Counted from the stretch's first letter, positions 9,737 to 17,349 are shown. The stretch: 64,000 nucleotides of DNA from Prostheceraeus crozeri (GCA_907163375.1 CAJQUW010016865.1:1-64000); one strand, 5' to 3'. Translations and numbers: made by a program. The notes: generated by a model from the sequence alone, not told the origin.

Positions 9737-10142
9737 TTAAACCCTGACCGAATAATATTTTAGCTTGTAAAGCTTTCTTAACAAACATTCTTTCAATTTT
9801 TTCTCTAAATGTAGGATTCTGAATACTATCTAATTCTTGAATCATCTTCTTATCAGCTGCATGTCGAGAACTTAGATCATGATTTCGATAAGCTAAATCA
9901 TGCCTGTAAGCGGCGGCATCTACTCTATTTATTGGTTCTTCACCTGGTTTCGGATTATTATTCTCATCTAGTCTTATATCTAATCGAGTTCCTGGACCGG
10001 TATATGAATGACCAGGAAGATGTTTTTCTTTCGAATATTTACTCCAAATAAATCCAGGAAAGTTTTCTAATGTTTTTTGTATGTCACCACCGGTCACCAC
10101 CGTAGGTAGTAGCCAAACTTTGTTTGTCGTCGTTACCTTCAT
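9693..10142 (-). CDS. Virion phospholipase A2-like protein
   Basis: It shows the parvovirus VP1-type secreted PLA2 signature: calcium loop in SYTGPGT (about residues 46-52) and catalytic dyad region VDAAAYRHDLAY (about 74-85), followed by the supporting aspartate in ADKKM. In parvoviruses this domain opens endosomal membrane during entry, and related domains occur in adintoviruses. Here it is a separate 149-residue protein with no signal peptide. It is followed without a gap by integrase (44-nt overlap). All motif residues are present, so it looks intact. Confidence 0.88.
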   Translation of the reverse strand: MKVTTTNKVWLLPTVVTGGDIQKTLENFPGFIWSKYSKEKHLPGHSYTGPGTRLDIRLDENNNPKPGEEPINRVDAAAYRHDLAYRNHDLSSRHAADKKMIQELDSIQNPTFREKIERMFVKKALQAKILFGQGLNENNNSEQRSNLCI

Positions 10143-10299
10143 AAATTTTACAATTTGAGTTTTTATTTTTGTTTAATAGATAATTCAATAAATCTAAATT
10201 AGAAATTTTTAATTTAATTAAATTTTCGGAATTTTTAGAATTCATTTTAAAAGATAAAAAAAATTTAAAAGATAAAATAAAAAAAATGTTTTACCTAAT

Positions 10300-10320
10300 C
10301 GAACCAAAGGTTCTGAGGTT
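10300..10320. repeat. Half double-hairpin element
   Basis: AACC-AAA-GGTT is intact and the second hairpin is reduced to CTGAGGTT. AT lies on both sides. It abuts the stop of the adjoining minus-strand ORF. Confidence 0.55.
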
Positions 10321-10321
10321 A

Positions 10322-10504
10322 TTACCTTATCATACTAGGACTTAGATATATTCCAGAACCATCTTTAGTTTCTTTAATTTCAATTAAATCATCAACATTG
10401 TGGAGAATATTTTTAAGAACTCGTTTTCCTTCATCAACTAATTTTAATTTACTAATAAAATTATCTACTACTCCTTTTCCTTCGGGCGAAGCCCTGGAAG
10501 ACAT
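10322..10504 (-). CDS. Small ORF, likely 3' part of the adjoining gene
   Basis: 60 codons, in the same frame as the ORF at 10541-10849 and separated from it by a TAG plus 12 sense codons. The only nearby ATG lies inside a double-hairpin element, which encodes the first residues MSSRASP. The rest (KLKLVDEGKRVLKNILHNVDD) is helical and unrecognised. The in-frame insertion and shared frame suggest that both ORFs were one gene of about 176 codons, now cut by the amber codon or read through it. Confidence 0.5.
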   Translation of the reverse strand: MSSRASPEGKGVVDNFISKLKLVDEGKRVLKNILHNVDDLIEIKETKDGSGIYLSPSMIR

Positions 10505-10512
10505 CTCCGTTG
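10483..10512. repeat. Double-hairpin element supplying a start codon
   Basis: GGGC-GAA-GCCC followed by TGGAAGACATCTCCGTTG. The same variant occurs at 13021-13071 and, shortened, at 21761-21793. On the minus strand it contains the ATG of the small ORF. Confidence 0.8.
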
Positions 10513-10540
10513 TCCCTTCACCCCTAGCAACTTTCTCTAA

Positions 10541-10849
10541 CTATCTGTTATGACGTTTTTGTTCTTCTAATGCTGCCTTCTCTGATTTATTTTTATTTAC
10601 TGCTTGGACAATACCAGCTGTCCCACCTGCAACACTTCCTGCTGCAGCTATGACACCTATTATTAGTGGAATTAATGGAAGAATCCCACCATTCTTTTCT
10701 TCTTGTAATTGAATATTCTCTATCTTTGGTTTACTTATGTAATACTTTTTTTTGTTAATCGTAATAGTTTTAGGGGTATTTTTGTCAACAATATTACGTA
10801 ATTTCAATTCAACAGTTTTATTATTAATATTACTTTTCGCTTGCGACAT
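10541..10849 (-). CDS. Small membrane-active protein
   Basis: 102 residues: a basic N-terminal half (KKYYISKPKIENI), then a hydrophobic Gly/Ala-rich segment at about residues 55-80 (LPLIPLIIGVIAAAGSVAGG), then a charged tail ending KRHNR before TAG. The position between major capsid and phospholipase and the single membrane segment suggest a minor virion protein; a membrane-lytic or pX/pVI-like role is inference. Upstream is a duplicated AT-rich block (10862-10985). The frame stays open after the TAG into the next ORF. Confidence 0.65.
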   Translation of the reverse strand: MSQAKSNINNKTVELKLRNIVDKNTPKTITINKKKYYISKPKIENIQLQEEKNGGILPLIPLIIGVIAAAGSVAGGTAGIVQAVNKNKSEKAALEEQKRHNR

Positions 10850-10861
10850 TTTTAATAAAAA

Positions 10862-10985
10862 ATTTTAAGTTAAGAATTTAAAGTTAACAAAAAATTTAAA
10901 TCTATTCTAGTTATGAAAAATTTTTAGTTAAGAATTTTTAAGTTAACAAAAATTTTAATCTATTCTAGTTATGAAAAAAATTTTA
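10862..10985. repeat. Duplicated 60-65 bp intergenic block
   Basis: Two copies of AATTTTTAAGTTAAGAATTT ... CTATTCTAGTTATGAAAAA lie between the capsid stop and the start of the small membrane gene. They may hold the promoter of the latter. Confidence 0.7.
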
Positions 10986-10986
10986 A

Positions 10987-12321
10987 TTAACCTATCCTAA
11001 CCATCTTTCCATTAAGAATTTCAATAGAATATTTTGCATCTTCTAGCAATAAACCATAAGCCATCAATGAAGTTGTGGAATCTTTCTTTTCAATATTAAT
11101 TGTTACATCACAACCATTTTTAATAATATCTTCAGATTGTGCACTTAAATCGAAACAGAAAATTGGATATAAATGTCTCCAATCTCCAGGAGTTAATTGT
11201 GGTTCAACTCCAAATTCTATACAAAGATTTCTATAAGAATCATATCCTTCCATAAATTGATTATTGGTATCATCGAATCTTAATGGATCAATTGGATATC
11301 GAGTTTGATTTAATGAAACTTGTAAACTTCGAATTGTATTAATATGGAAGATATTATTGTTCTTATCAAAACTTGGAGAATTATTTCTTTGAAATGTTAG
11401 TAATAAATATCTTGGAGTATTCGCAGTTCTAGTAAAATGCCAGTTAAATCTTTGTTCGGAAAAAGTTACTGAACTAGCAGTACGCTTTAGAAAATTTACT
11501 GGAATTGGTTTGTTAGTATTTAATCTTTTTGCAATAGCTGTTTCAACCTCTAAACTAGGAGTAATATGCTTAATCCACCATTCAAGTCTATCAATTTTTA
11601 AATATGCTTTTTTTCCAGTTTTACCAAAAAAGATTAATTCATTATTTGCTGTACGATGAATTATTAATTTAAATTTTAATTGATATGATATTTTATCATA
11701 ATCTAAATAACCGAATAATGGAGACAATGACCAATTTACTGTCTGTTTACTTTTTTTGTTAAATTCACGTCTTTCTTTATATGCTTCATTATTTGTTTTA
11801 TTTAAATGTTTTGCAATATTTTCTACATCTTTCGCAATTCCTGCGGCATCTGTTCCAGCGTGAGTTAAATCATCAATAATTATACCATCATTAGTATCAG
11901 GAAACCAACCTTCGATTTCATGCTTTTTATTATTTTCACCAATTGTTATAAATCTAAGCATTGTATCAATTACACCTGGGGAATCACTTATTGTTTCTAT
12001 ATTTTGAGTTGCAACATCTAAACGCATTTGTGTAAATAAACTTGGGAAAAAATTATTCTCTAGTGTAATATTATCGGTATCTGGTAATGGTGTTGTAAAA
12101 TTAGCATCACTATATAAAGAATATTCACAGTGTAAAAATGAATCAGGTAAATATAAATAACTCTGCTGATTATCAACTTCAAAGATTAAATCTCCTCCAG
12201 TGTTTAGTCTACTGGAAGATCCGGGATTCATAGCAATTCTTATATAGTCATTCTTTTTTTGATTGTAACTGGTGAACTGGGGATCATCTAATCTAAATTT
12301 ATTTTCGATAAGCGAAGACAT
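10987..12321 (-). CDS. Major capsid protein (double jelly-roll hexon)
   Basis: 444 residues and intact. Length and sequence style fit the hexon-like major capsid of Polintons/adintoviruses. There is an N-terminal lead MSSLIENKFRLDDPQFTSY, a beta-rich first barrel (SYLYLPDSFLHCEYSLY ... LFTQMRLDV) and a second part with LFGYLDYDKISYQLKFKLII. The C-terminal hallmark is YPIFCFDLSAQSEDI, followed by VTINIEKK. It would form the pseudo-hexameric capsomers. No double-hairpin element interrupts it, unlike several neighbours. It is preceded by a TAAAAATG-type start context like the next gene. Confidence 0.9.
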   Translation of the reverse strand: MSSLIENKFRLDDPQFTSYNQKKNDYIRIAMNPGSSSRLNTGGDLIFEVDNQQSYLYLPDSFLHCEYSLYSDANFTTPLPDTDNITLENNFFPSLFTQMRLDVATQNIETISDSPGVIDTMLRFITIGENNKKHEIEGWFPDTNDGIIIDDLTHAGTDAAGIAKDVENIAKHLNKTNNEAYKERREFNKKSKQTVNWSLSPLFGYLDYDKISYQLKFKLIIHRTANNELIFFGKTGKKAYLKIDRLEWWIKHITPSLEVETAIAKRLNTNKPIPVNFLKRTASSVTFSEQRFNWHFTRTANTPRYLLLTFQRNNSPSFDKNNNIFHINTIRSLQVSLNQTRYPIDPLRFDDTNNQFMEGYDSYRNLCIEFGVEPQLTPGDWRHLYPIFCFDLSAQSEDIIKNGCDVTINIEKKDSTTSLMAYGLLLEDAKYSIEILNGKMVRIG

Positions 12322-12433
12322 TTTTATAAGAAATAATTTGACTTTTTGTTTTTCTCACAGATAGAAAAAAATTTTTATTAAATATAATTTTAGAATTTTA
12401 CTAAATTTAATTTTAGAATTTTACTAAATAATT

Positions 12434-12979
12434 TTAGAATTTTGCTAGACCAGCTCCGCTACAGCTTTGTTGGTTAGACAGAAGGTTGCTGCTCACGCCA
12501 TTACCTCTTATTTCTTCAATTGTTTTTTCATTATGTTTACTATCAGACGGAGCTCCGCTCCTCAAGGTTTCCCCAACAGCTATGTTAGCAATTTTGTTTT
12601 TTGTTTCATCTGAAAGTTTTTTTAATTTTTTTAGTTCTTCAGAATCATTCTTGAGTTTACGAATAGCTTCTAGTTGTTTTAATTCGTTTTGTGATTTAAC
12701 AGCATTTGATATTGCACTAGCTGTACTACCTATAGCAGCTGCTCCTTTTGCAGCAGATGTAATCAAATCTTTATTATTTTTAATTAAGTTAACGATACTA
12801 CCAATACCAGAAAAGATGCCATCCCCTTCTTTTTGGACGGCACCTGCGGTGCCTAGGAACTTTTGTGTTCCGACAGTTTCTACACTGTCATAATGATAAA
12901 CAGGATTCATACGTGGTTCATGAGAAATTTTTTGATTTGAAGCAAATTGTTTAAGATTGTGTTTATAAATTATAGGCAT
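12434..12979 (-). CDS. pVI-like minor capsid protein (putative)
   Basis: 181 residues directly upstream of the major capsid gene. The middle has an amphipathic Gly/Ala-rich helix (IFSGIGSIVNLIKNN ... AAKGAAAIGSTASAISNAV) followed by a charged coiled coil (LKQLEAIRKLKNDSEELKKL). This layout resembles adenovirus pVI and its adintovirus counterparts, which tie hexons to the core and disrupt membranes; assignment is by composition and position only. A double-hairpin element (12838-12872) and a half unit (12549-12561) are read in frame within it, and the C-terminus (SCSGAGLAKF) also looks hairpin-derived. Confidence 0.6.
   Translation of the reverse strand: MPIIYKHNLKQFASNQKISHEPRMNPVYHYDSVETVGTQKFLGTAGAVQKEGDGIFSGIGSIVNLIKNNKDLITSAAKGAAAIGSTASAISNAVKSQNELKQLEAIRKLKNDSEELKKLKKLSDETKNKIANIAVGETLRSGAPSDSKHNEKTIEEIRGNGVSSNLLSNQQSCSGAGLAKF
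12549..12561. repeat. GC-rich hairpin within the pVI-like gene
   Basis: GGAGC-TCC-GCTCC, a 5-bp stem with a 3-nt loop, followed by a weak GG-TTT-CC. Probably a decayed double-hairpin unit. Confidence 0.6.
12838..12872. repeat. Large-stem double-hairpin element
   Basis: GGCACC-TGC-GGTGCC, linker TA, then GGAAC-TTTTGT-GTTCC, bounded by C and G. Its stem bases differ from those of all other copies. Confidence 0.75.
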
Positions 12980-13020
12980 TTTTTAGTAATAAATTTGACT
13001 TTTTGGGAAAAATATAAATA

Positions 13021-13071
13021 CGGGCGAAGCGCGAAGCGCGAAGCGCGAAGCCCTGGAAGACATCTCCGTTG
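13021..13071. repeat. Expanded GCGAAGC hairpin repeat
   Basis: A double-hairpin unit in which the GCGAA module is present four times between CGGGC and GCCC, followed by TGGAAGACATCTCCGTTG. It lies between the stop of the 57-residue gene and the start of the pVI-like gene. Confidence 0.85.
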
Positions 13072-13104
13072 ACCCATGAACCGATGTCCATTATAAAAAA
13101 ATGT

Positions 13105-13278
13105 TTATTTTTTGTTCTTAACTTTTGCAGATTGCGTTTTTGGTTTAACTTTATCAGGAACCAAACCTGCATCAATCATTTTTTTTATTCTATGATTTTC
13201 TTTCATAATATTTCTTTGTTTTATTAACTCTTCTAATTGTTTAATTCTTTTAAAATTATTAGCTCTAATTTTATCCAT
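13105..13278 (-). CDS. 57-residue paralogue of the 272-residue protein N-terminus
   Basis: A short minus-strand ORF (ATG at 13278, TAA at 13105-13107). Its start MDKIRANNFKRIKQLEELIK nearly matches the start of the plus-strand protein at 22138 (MDKVRADNFKRIKQLDELIK). The match runs on through QRNIMKENH and M..AG, after which the short protein ends in a basic tail (KPKTQSAKVKNKK). Conservation at protein level on opposite arms implies a real gene or domain. Function unknown; a basic helical protein could bind DNA or the capsid. Confidence 0.75.
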   Translation of the reverse strand: MDKIRANNFKRIKQLEELIKQRNIMKENHRIKKMIDAGLVPDKVKPKTQSAKVKNKK

Positions 13279-13437
13279 TTTTAAAATTATATACTTTTAT
13301 ATACTTTTATATATTTATACTTTTTTTATTTTTAAAATTATATTTATATTTTTATATTTTTAAAATTATATTTATATTTTTTATGATTTTTATTTTTTGT
13401 AGGTAAAAATATTTAAGTTAATATTTACAATACTCGT

Positions 13438-13806
13438 TTAAGATTTACGTTTGTGAATGGACAACAACTTCGAGATAACTTTATTAATTGACTGTTGCAC
13501 TTTATCTATTGCGTCAAGCAGCGTGTGATGTACTTTAATTTCTCTTCTATTAACTTGCATTTTCTGCTGATTAATCTTCAATGCCGTTTTAAGAGCATTT
13601 AACTTAATTTTAAGAACATCTAATTGTCTTTTAACAGCATCTAACTGTTCTTTATTTTCTTTAGAGTTTTCTTGTAAATTTTTCTTTAATTCATTTTCTA
13701 AATTGATTTTAAGAGTTTTCATTTTATCAACTTTTTCATTAAGTGAGTTTACTTCATTTATTATTCTATTCATCTTTTTCATTTGTTGAGTAATTTTAGA
13801 ACTCAA
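13438..13806 (-). CDS. Coiled-coil protein, possible fibre companion
   Basis: 122 residues, almost entirely heptad-like helix (IINEVNSLNEKVDKMKTLKI ... LDVLKIKLNALKTALKI). No transmembrane segment or catalytic motif. It lies just downstream of the fibre-like gene on the same strand, in a different frame and 41 nt away, so it may be a partner shaft protein or a piece of the same gene. No known family recognised. Confidence 0.6.
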   Translation of the reverse strand: MSSKITQQMKKMNRIINEVNSLNEKVDKMKTLKINLENELKKNLQENSKENKEQLDAVKRQLDVLKIKLNALKTALKINQQKMQVNRREIKVHHTLLDAIDKVQQSINKVISKLLSIHKRKS

Positions 13807-13847
13807 TTCATCAACACTTTTGTAGTTTGTAACTGCTTTAAATTTTT

Positions 13848-14318
13848 TTAAATTCTTTCAGGAAGTTTTTCTATTTCATCTTCTAATTGTTCTTCTAACA
13901 TTTTGATCTGATGTTTATTTTTAATGACTGCAGATTTTAAATTTAAAGAAAGTAATATTAAAATTTTTGATTGTTCAGAAATCTTTTTAAAAAGTTTTGC
14001 TATATCTGCTTCTAGCTCTCTATCCTTTTTATCAAGTTTTAATAATTTTTCGTTTAATGATTTGTCATTAAGTTTAAGCAACTTTAATTCATTCATCAGC
14101 GGAACCAAAACATCGTTTATATATTTTTCTTTTAATTCATTGATTTGCGTATCAACATATTGTTTATTTGTTAACTCTGTATTTTGTTGCGGAAGAATAG
14201 AAAGATGTAATGGTCCAGATAAAACGTCTCCAGTTTTCATGATATAATTTTCTATCTCTATTTCTAATTCACGATTATTCGGGATATATGCACCTCCACC
14301 AACATTTGGTAACATCAT
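13848..14318 (-). CDS. Fibre-like protein with phage tail-fibre motif
   Basis: I start it at the ATG at 14318 (MMLPNVGGGAYIPN) rather than the longer open frame, whose extra N-terminus is low-complexity. Residues about 25-60 contain IENYIMKTGDVLSGPLHL followed by LTNKQYVDTQI. This matches the MTGDLxMxxxxI...xxxxxxTKKYVD motif common in trimeric phage tail and adenovirus-like fibres. The rest is a long coiled coil. I infer a vertex fibre for attachment; trimerisation and receptor use are not shown. It is the first gene of the leftward arm, facing the zinc-finger gene across a 139-bp AT-rich promoter region. Confidence 0.65.
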   Translation of the reverse strand: MMLPNVGGGAYIPNNRELEIEIENYIMKTGDVLSGPLHLSILPQQNTELTNKQYVDTQINELKEKYINDVLVPLMNELKLLKLNDKSLNEKLLKLDKKDRELEADIAKLFKKISEQSKILILLSLNLKSAVIKNKHQIKMLEEQLEDEIEKLPERI

Positions 14319-14457
14319 TTTTAAACAATAAAAATAAAATTTTTTCTGATTATAAAAAATACATAAATTATAAAAATACATAAATTATAAAAATACATAA
14401 ATTATAAAAATACATAAATTATAAAAAATAAAATGTTTCCTAATAAAAATAAAAAAA
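14319..14457. promoter_or_regulatory. Divergent promoter region with 19-bp repeats
   Basis: About four copies of AAAATACATAAATTATA lie between the divergent fibre-like and zinc-finger genes. This is where the two gene arms part, so it should hold promoters for both; the repeats may be factor sites. Several gene starts in the element share a TAAAAATG-like context. Confidence 0.5.
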
Positions 14458-15423
14458 ATGGAAATGACTCAAATTTGTCAAGTTTGCAATATGCGTTTTT
14501 TAAATCAAACACTATTATATTCTCATATGAAAAACACACCATGTGGTATGCATATGAATCAATTACAACCTAATAATATACAACCTAATAATATTCAACC
14601 TAATAATATTCAACCTAATAATATTCAGAATAATATTCAACCTAATAATAGTATTCAGTATAATAATATTCAATCAGAGCAACCATTACAAAGATTAAAG
14701 CATTTATTTATTTCAGATAAAGAACAAAATCTTTATACTGCTAGAATAAATACACCTAGGCAAAATACTGCTAGAATAAATACACCTAGGCAAAATACAC
14801 CTAGGCAAAATAATAATAATTATTTAGCACAAAATAATAATGTAGCACAAAATAATCCTTTTGTTCAAAATAATCCTTTTGTTCAAAATAATAATGTAGC
14901 ACAAAATAATTATATTGATAAAAATCAATTTGTTGAATGTAATAACAAAAAAATATGTTCCGGATGTAATAAAAATATAACATCAAAAAATTTTGCACGT
15001 CATTTAAAATTATGTGAACAAACAGAAGAGGTTAAAAAAGAAAAAAAAGATAAATTAAAAGATCAGTTATGTCGTAATTGTAATAAATATTTTACAAATC
15101 AAGGAATTACTAATCATTATAATTCTTGTATAAGTTCTACAAGACAATGTACAAGTTGTCAAATTACTAAACCTAAGACAGAGTTTTATGATAGTAAATA
15201 TCAGTGTAAGGATTGTTTAAAAGAAAAAGTTAAATGTAGAGGTTGTCAAAAAATTATATTAAAGAAAAATTTTCAGCGACATGTAACACTATGTCCAAAA
15301 CTTAATCAACATAATAATCAACATAATAATAATTTATGTCAAAATAATAATTTATGTCAAAATAATAATCAACATAATAATCAACATAATAATAATTTAT
15401 GTCAAAATAATAATTTATGTTAG
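14458..15423 (+). CDS. Multi-zinc-finger, Asn-rich protein
   Basis: 321 residues. An N-terminal C2H-type finger (CQVCNMRF...HMKNTPC) is followed by low-complexity QPNNI and QNN repeats. Four further Cys/His clusters come next: CSGCNKN...HLKLC, CRNCNKY...HYNSC, CTSCQITKPKTEFYDSKYQC and CRGCQKI...HVTLC. The tail is a duplicated NNQHNNNLCQNNN repeat. Probably a nucleic-acid-binding early or regulatory protein; the target is unknown. The fingers resemble those at the start of the polymerase (CNLCKKKL). The Asn repeats look replication-expanded. No frameshift. Confidence 0.7.
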   Translation: MEMTQICQVCNMRFLNQTLLYSHMKNTPCGMHMNQLQPNNIQPNNIQPNNIQPNNIQNNIQPNNSIQYNNIQSEQPLQRLKHLFISDKEQNLYTARINTPRQNTARINTPRQNTPRQNNNNYLAQNNNVAQNNPFVQNNPFVQNNNVAQNNYIDKNQFVECNNKKICSGCNKNITSKNFARHLKLCEQTEEVKKEKKDKLKDQLCRNCNKYFTNQGITNHYNSCISSTRQCTSCQITKPKTEFYDSKYQCKDCLKEKVKCRGCQKIILKKNFQRHVTLCPKLNQHNNQHNNNLCQNNNLCQNNNQHNNQHNNNLCQNNNLC

Positions 15424-15504
15424 TATTTCAACTAAAATAGTTGTATTTCAACTAAAATAGTTGTATTTCAACTAAAATAGTTGTATTTCAACTAAAATAA
15501 TCTT
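15424..15504. repeat. 20-bp tandem palindromic repeats after the zinc-finger gene
   Basis: Four units of TATTTCAACTAAAATAGTTG; each holds CAACTA-AAA-TAGTTG, a 6-bp stem with a 3-nt loop. Position directly after the stop suggests a 3'-end structure. Confidence 0.8.
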
Positions 15505-15564
15505 ATATATATTAAAATATTATTTTTTATAAAGAATAAAATATTATTTTATTAAAATATTCTT

Positions 15565-15705
15565 AAGCATTCCGGAAGAGAGGAGAGGTTCGGAACATAC
15601 TTCTTTTGAGTATAGGAACAAAAAGTCCGACACATTCCGGAGGTTCTACAGAGGTTAAAAACACTCATAAGAGTGTAAGAATGCGAGTCCGGAATTAAAA
15701 AATAA
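15565..15705. ncRNA. GC-rich structured intergenic segment
   Basis: In an otherwise AT-rich gap this stretch has three ATTCCGGA-type words. Hairpins include ATACT/AGTAT (7-nt loop), ACACTC-ATAA-GAGTGT and GTT-CGG-AAC. No ORF crosses it. It may be a cluster of decayed double hairpins or a structured RNA or leader for the next gene; expression is unproven. Confidence 0.35.
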
Positions 15706-15737
15706 TAATTCCTAAATTTTTATTTTAAAAATATTAA

Positions 15738-16433
15738 ATGAATAAAAACGAAAATTTGGAAGATTTATATTCACCGGTTATAATTAAAAGTGATAAAAGT
15801 AATAAAAGTAATAAAAGTAATCTAAGTCGTCATAAATCTCTTAATGCAATAAACGAAATAATAAATAATTATATGAATAACACTGAGTTTCAAGATACAC
15901 TAACCCCTCAAGATCCGAATCTCAAAGATATTAATAATATTGTAGAAAATCCTATATATAATACTAAATATAATAATAATAATATAGATAAAAATATATA
16001 TAATAATATAGATAAAAATATATATAATAATATAGATAAAAATACATATAATAAAAGATATTTAGAGACACTACCCCCTAATTCATCTCTTAATAAAAAA
16101 ATACCACAATCAGATCTTACACGTCTTTGGAATTTTTTAAAATTTCATTGTATAAAAATATTGTTAGCATGTATTTTAATATTTTTTATTTATCATCTTG
16201 TTATATGTATTGGAAATCAATGGGGTTACTTTCTAACAGAGGAACAAAAGAGAATAATTTTTTATAATCAAGAAAAAAAACTTTTGAAGGATGGAAGACT
16301 GAGGAAGATAAGATTAAGGATAAAACTAATAATAAAAATATTAAACAAGGTAAAATGTATCAAGAAAATTTACATTTCATTGTTTACGGTAAAACTGGAA
16401 GTGGTAAGACTACGTTTATTAAAAAATATATAA
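15738..16433 (+). CDS. Membrane protein, probably joined to ATPase by frameshift
   Basis: A Ser/Asn-rich N-terminal half with a triplicated NIDKNIYN repeat, then one strong transmembrane segment (CIKILLACILIFFIYHLVIC), then a short charged part. After an A8 run (16273-16280) the frame becomes a basic, unnatural-looking tail. The -1 frame from that point is open and hydrophilic and leads straight into the ATPase at 16355. A AAA AAA is a classic slippery heptamer. Either slippage makes a membrane-anchored ATPase, or an indel split one gene, or the run is a sequencing error. No known family. Confidence 0.55.
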   Translation: MNKNENLEDLYSPVIIKSDKSNKSNKSNLSRHKSLNAINEIINNYMNNTEFQDTLTPQDPNLKDINNIVENPIYNTKYNNNNIDKNIYNNIDKNIYNNIDKNTYNKRYLETLPPNSSLNKKIPQSDLTRLWNFLKFHCIKILLACILIFFIYHLVICIGNQWGYFLTEEQKRIIFYNQEKKLLKDGRLRKIRLRIKLIIKILNKVKCIKKIYISLFTVKLEVVRLRLLKNI

Positions 16434-17305
16434 ACGAACATTATAAGGATGAAACAAAAGTACATATTTTTTGTATGCATACTTCTGAATGGCCAACTTT
16501 TACAAACGTCTATAATGATAAACAATTAGATGAGTTACAAGATATGGAAAGTTTTGCTGGTACACCTGAAAATAAATCTTTATTAATTTTAGATGATGTT
16601 GCAAGTTTATCAAAACAAAAAAATATGTCAGAAATATTTACAAAAGGAAGACATCAAAATATTCAAATAGTTGTATTAGCTCATAAAGCTTGTGATGTAG
16701 ATAATAAGATTAGAGAAAACATTCAAACATTTTTTACAACTACACAAAATAATGCAGCATTCTTTAATGATATTAATAAAAATTATAAAATGAATATGCC
16801 TTTATCATATTATACACATCATAAATATGGAATAATACGTGTTGACACCATAAGTGAACATATGCAAGTATATGATAAAGACTTGAATATATTAGTAGAT
16901 ACCGAACATGAAATCTATAATAACTCTCAAGATTTTGATATTAGAATGTATGCAAATACAAAACATTTATCAAATCAAGTTATAGAACAAATAATTATCT
17001 TTTTAGAATCCGAAGCAAAAGTACCACTAAAAATTATTCCTGATACATTTTATTTTTATTTCGATCATTATTTAAATACAAAATTTGGTATACCAATACC
17101 AAAAAGATTACAAGATAATGAAACATTAAACTATTTAAAAATTGCAATAAATGATGTTAGAAACGGATTAAGAAAAGCAACCCCAATAATATCTGATGTT
17201 AAATCTACATTTTCTGATGCTAAATCTACATTTGATGAAGCCAAAAAAACATATAATGATATAAAACCATTAATAAATGGTGTAAGTGAAATACTTAATA
17301 ATTAA
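16355..17305 (+). CDS. A32/FtsK-type packaging ATPase, copy 1
   Basis: P-loop NTPase. Walker A is VYGKTGSGKTTF (residues 10-21), Walker B LLILDDVAS (about 76-84), and the family-typical FTKGRHQNIQIVVLAHK follows. These match the FtsK/HerA-like genome-packaging ATPases of Polintons and large DNA viruses. The C-terminal 90 residues carry tandem helical repeats (SDVKSTFSDAKSTFDEAKKT). The ATG at 16355 is within the upstream membrane ORF, and the -1 extension described there may be the true N-terminus. A second, different ATPase of this type is at 24000. Confidence 0.82.
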   Translation: MYQENLHFIVYGKTGSGKTTFIKKYINEHYKDETKVHIFCMHTSEWPTFTNVYNDKQLDELQDMESFAGTPENKSLLILDDVASLSKQKNMSEIFTKGRHQNIQIVVLAHKACDVDNKIRENIQTFFTTTQNNAAFFNDINKNYKMNMPLSYYTHHKYGIIRVDTISEHMQVYDKDLNILVDTEHEIYNNSQDFDIRMYANTKHLSNQVIEQIIIFLESEAKVPLKIIPDTFYFYFDHYLNTKFGIPIPKRLQDNETLNYLKIAINDVRNGLRKATPIISDVKSTFSDAKSTFDEAKKTYNDIKPLINGVSEILNN

Positions 17306-17321
17306 ACAAATTTATCATAAT

Positions 17322-17349
17322 CAAACCGAAGGTTCTAGGGCTTCGCCCG
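17322..17349. repeat. Intergenic double-hairpin element
   Basis: 28 nt with AT on both sides: AACC-GAA-GGTT, CTA, GGGC-TTC-GCCC. It lies between ATPase 1 and PolB. Confidence 0.88.

Noticed and set aside
12963-13175. 70-codon minus-strand ORF
   Set aside because: It crosses the expanded hairpin and overlaps the 57-residue paralogue gene in another frame; the latter has protein-level homology and this does not.
12486-14247. Plus-strand ORFs at 12486-12893 and 13924-14247
   Set aside because: Ser/Phe-rich mirror images of the pVI-like and fibre-like minus-strand genes.
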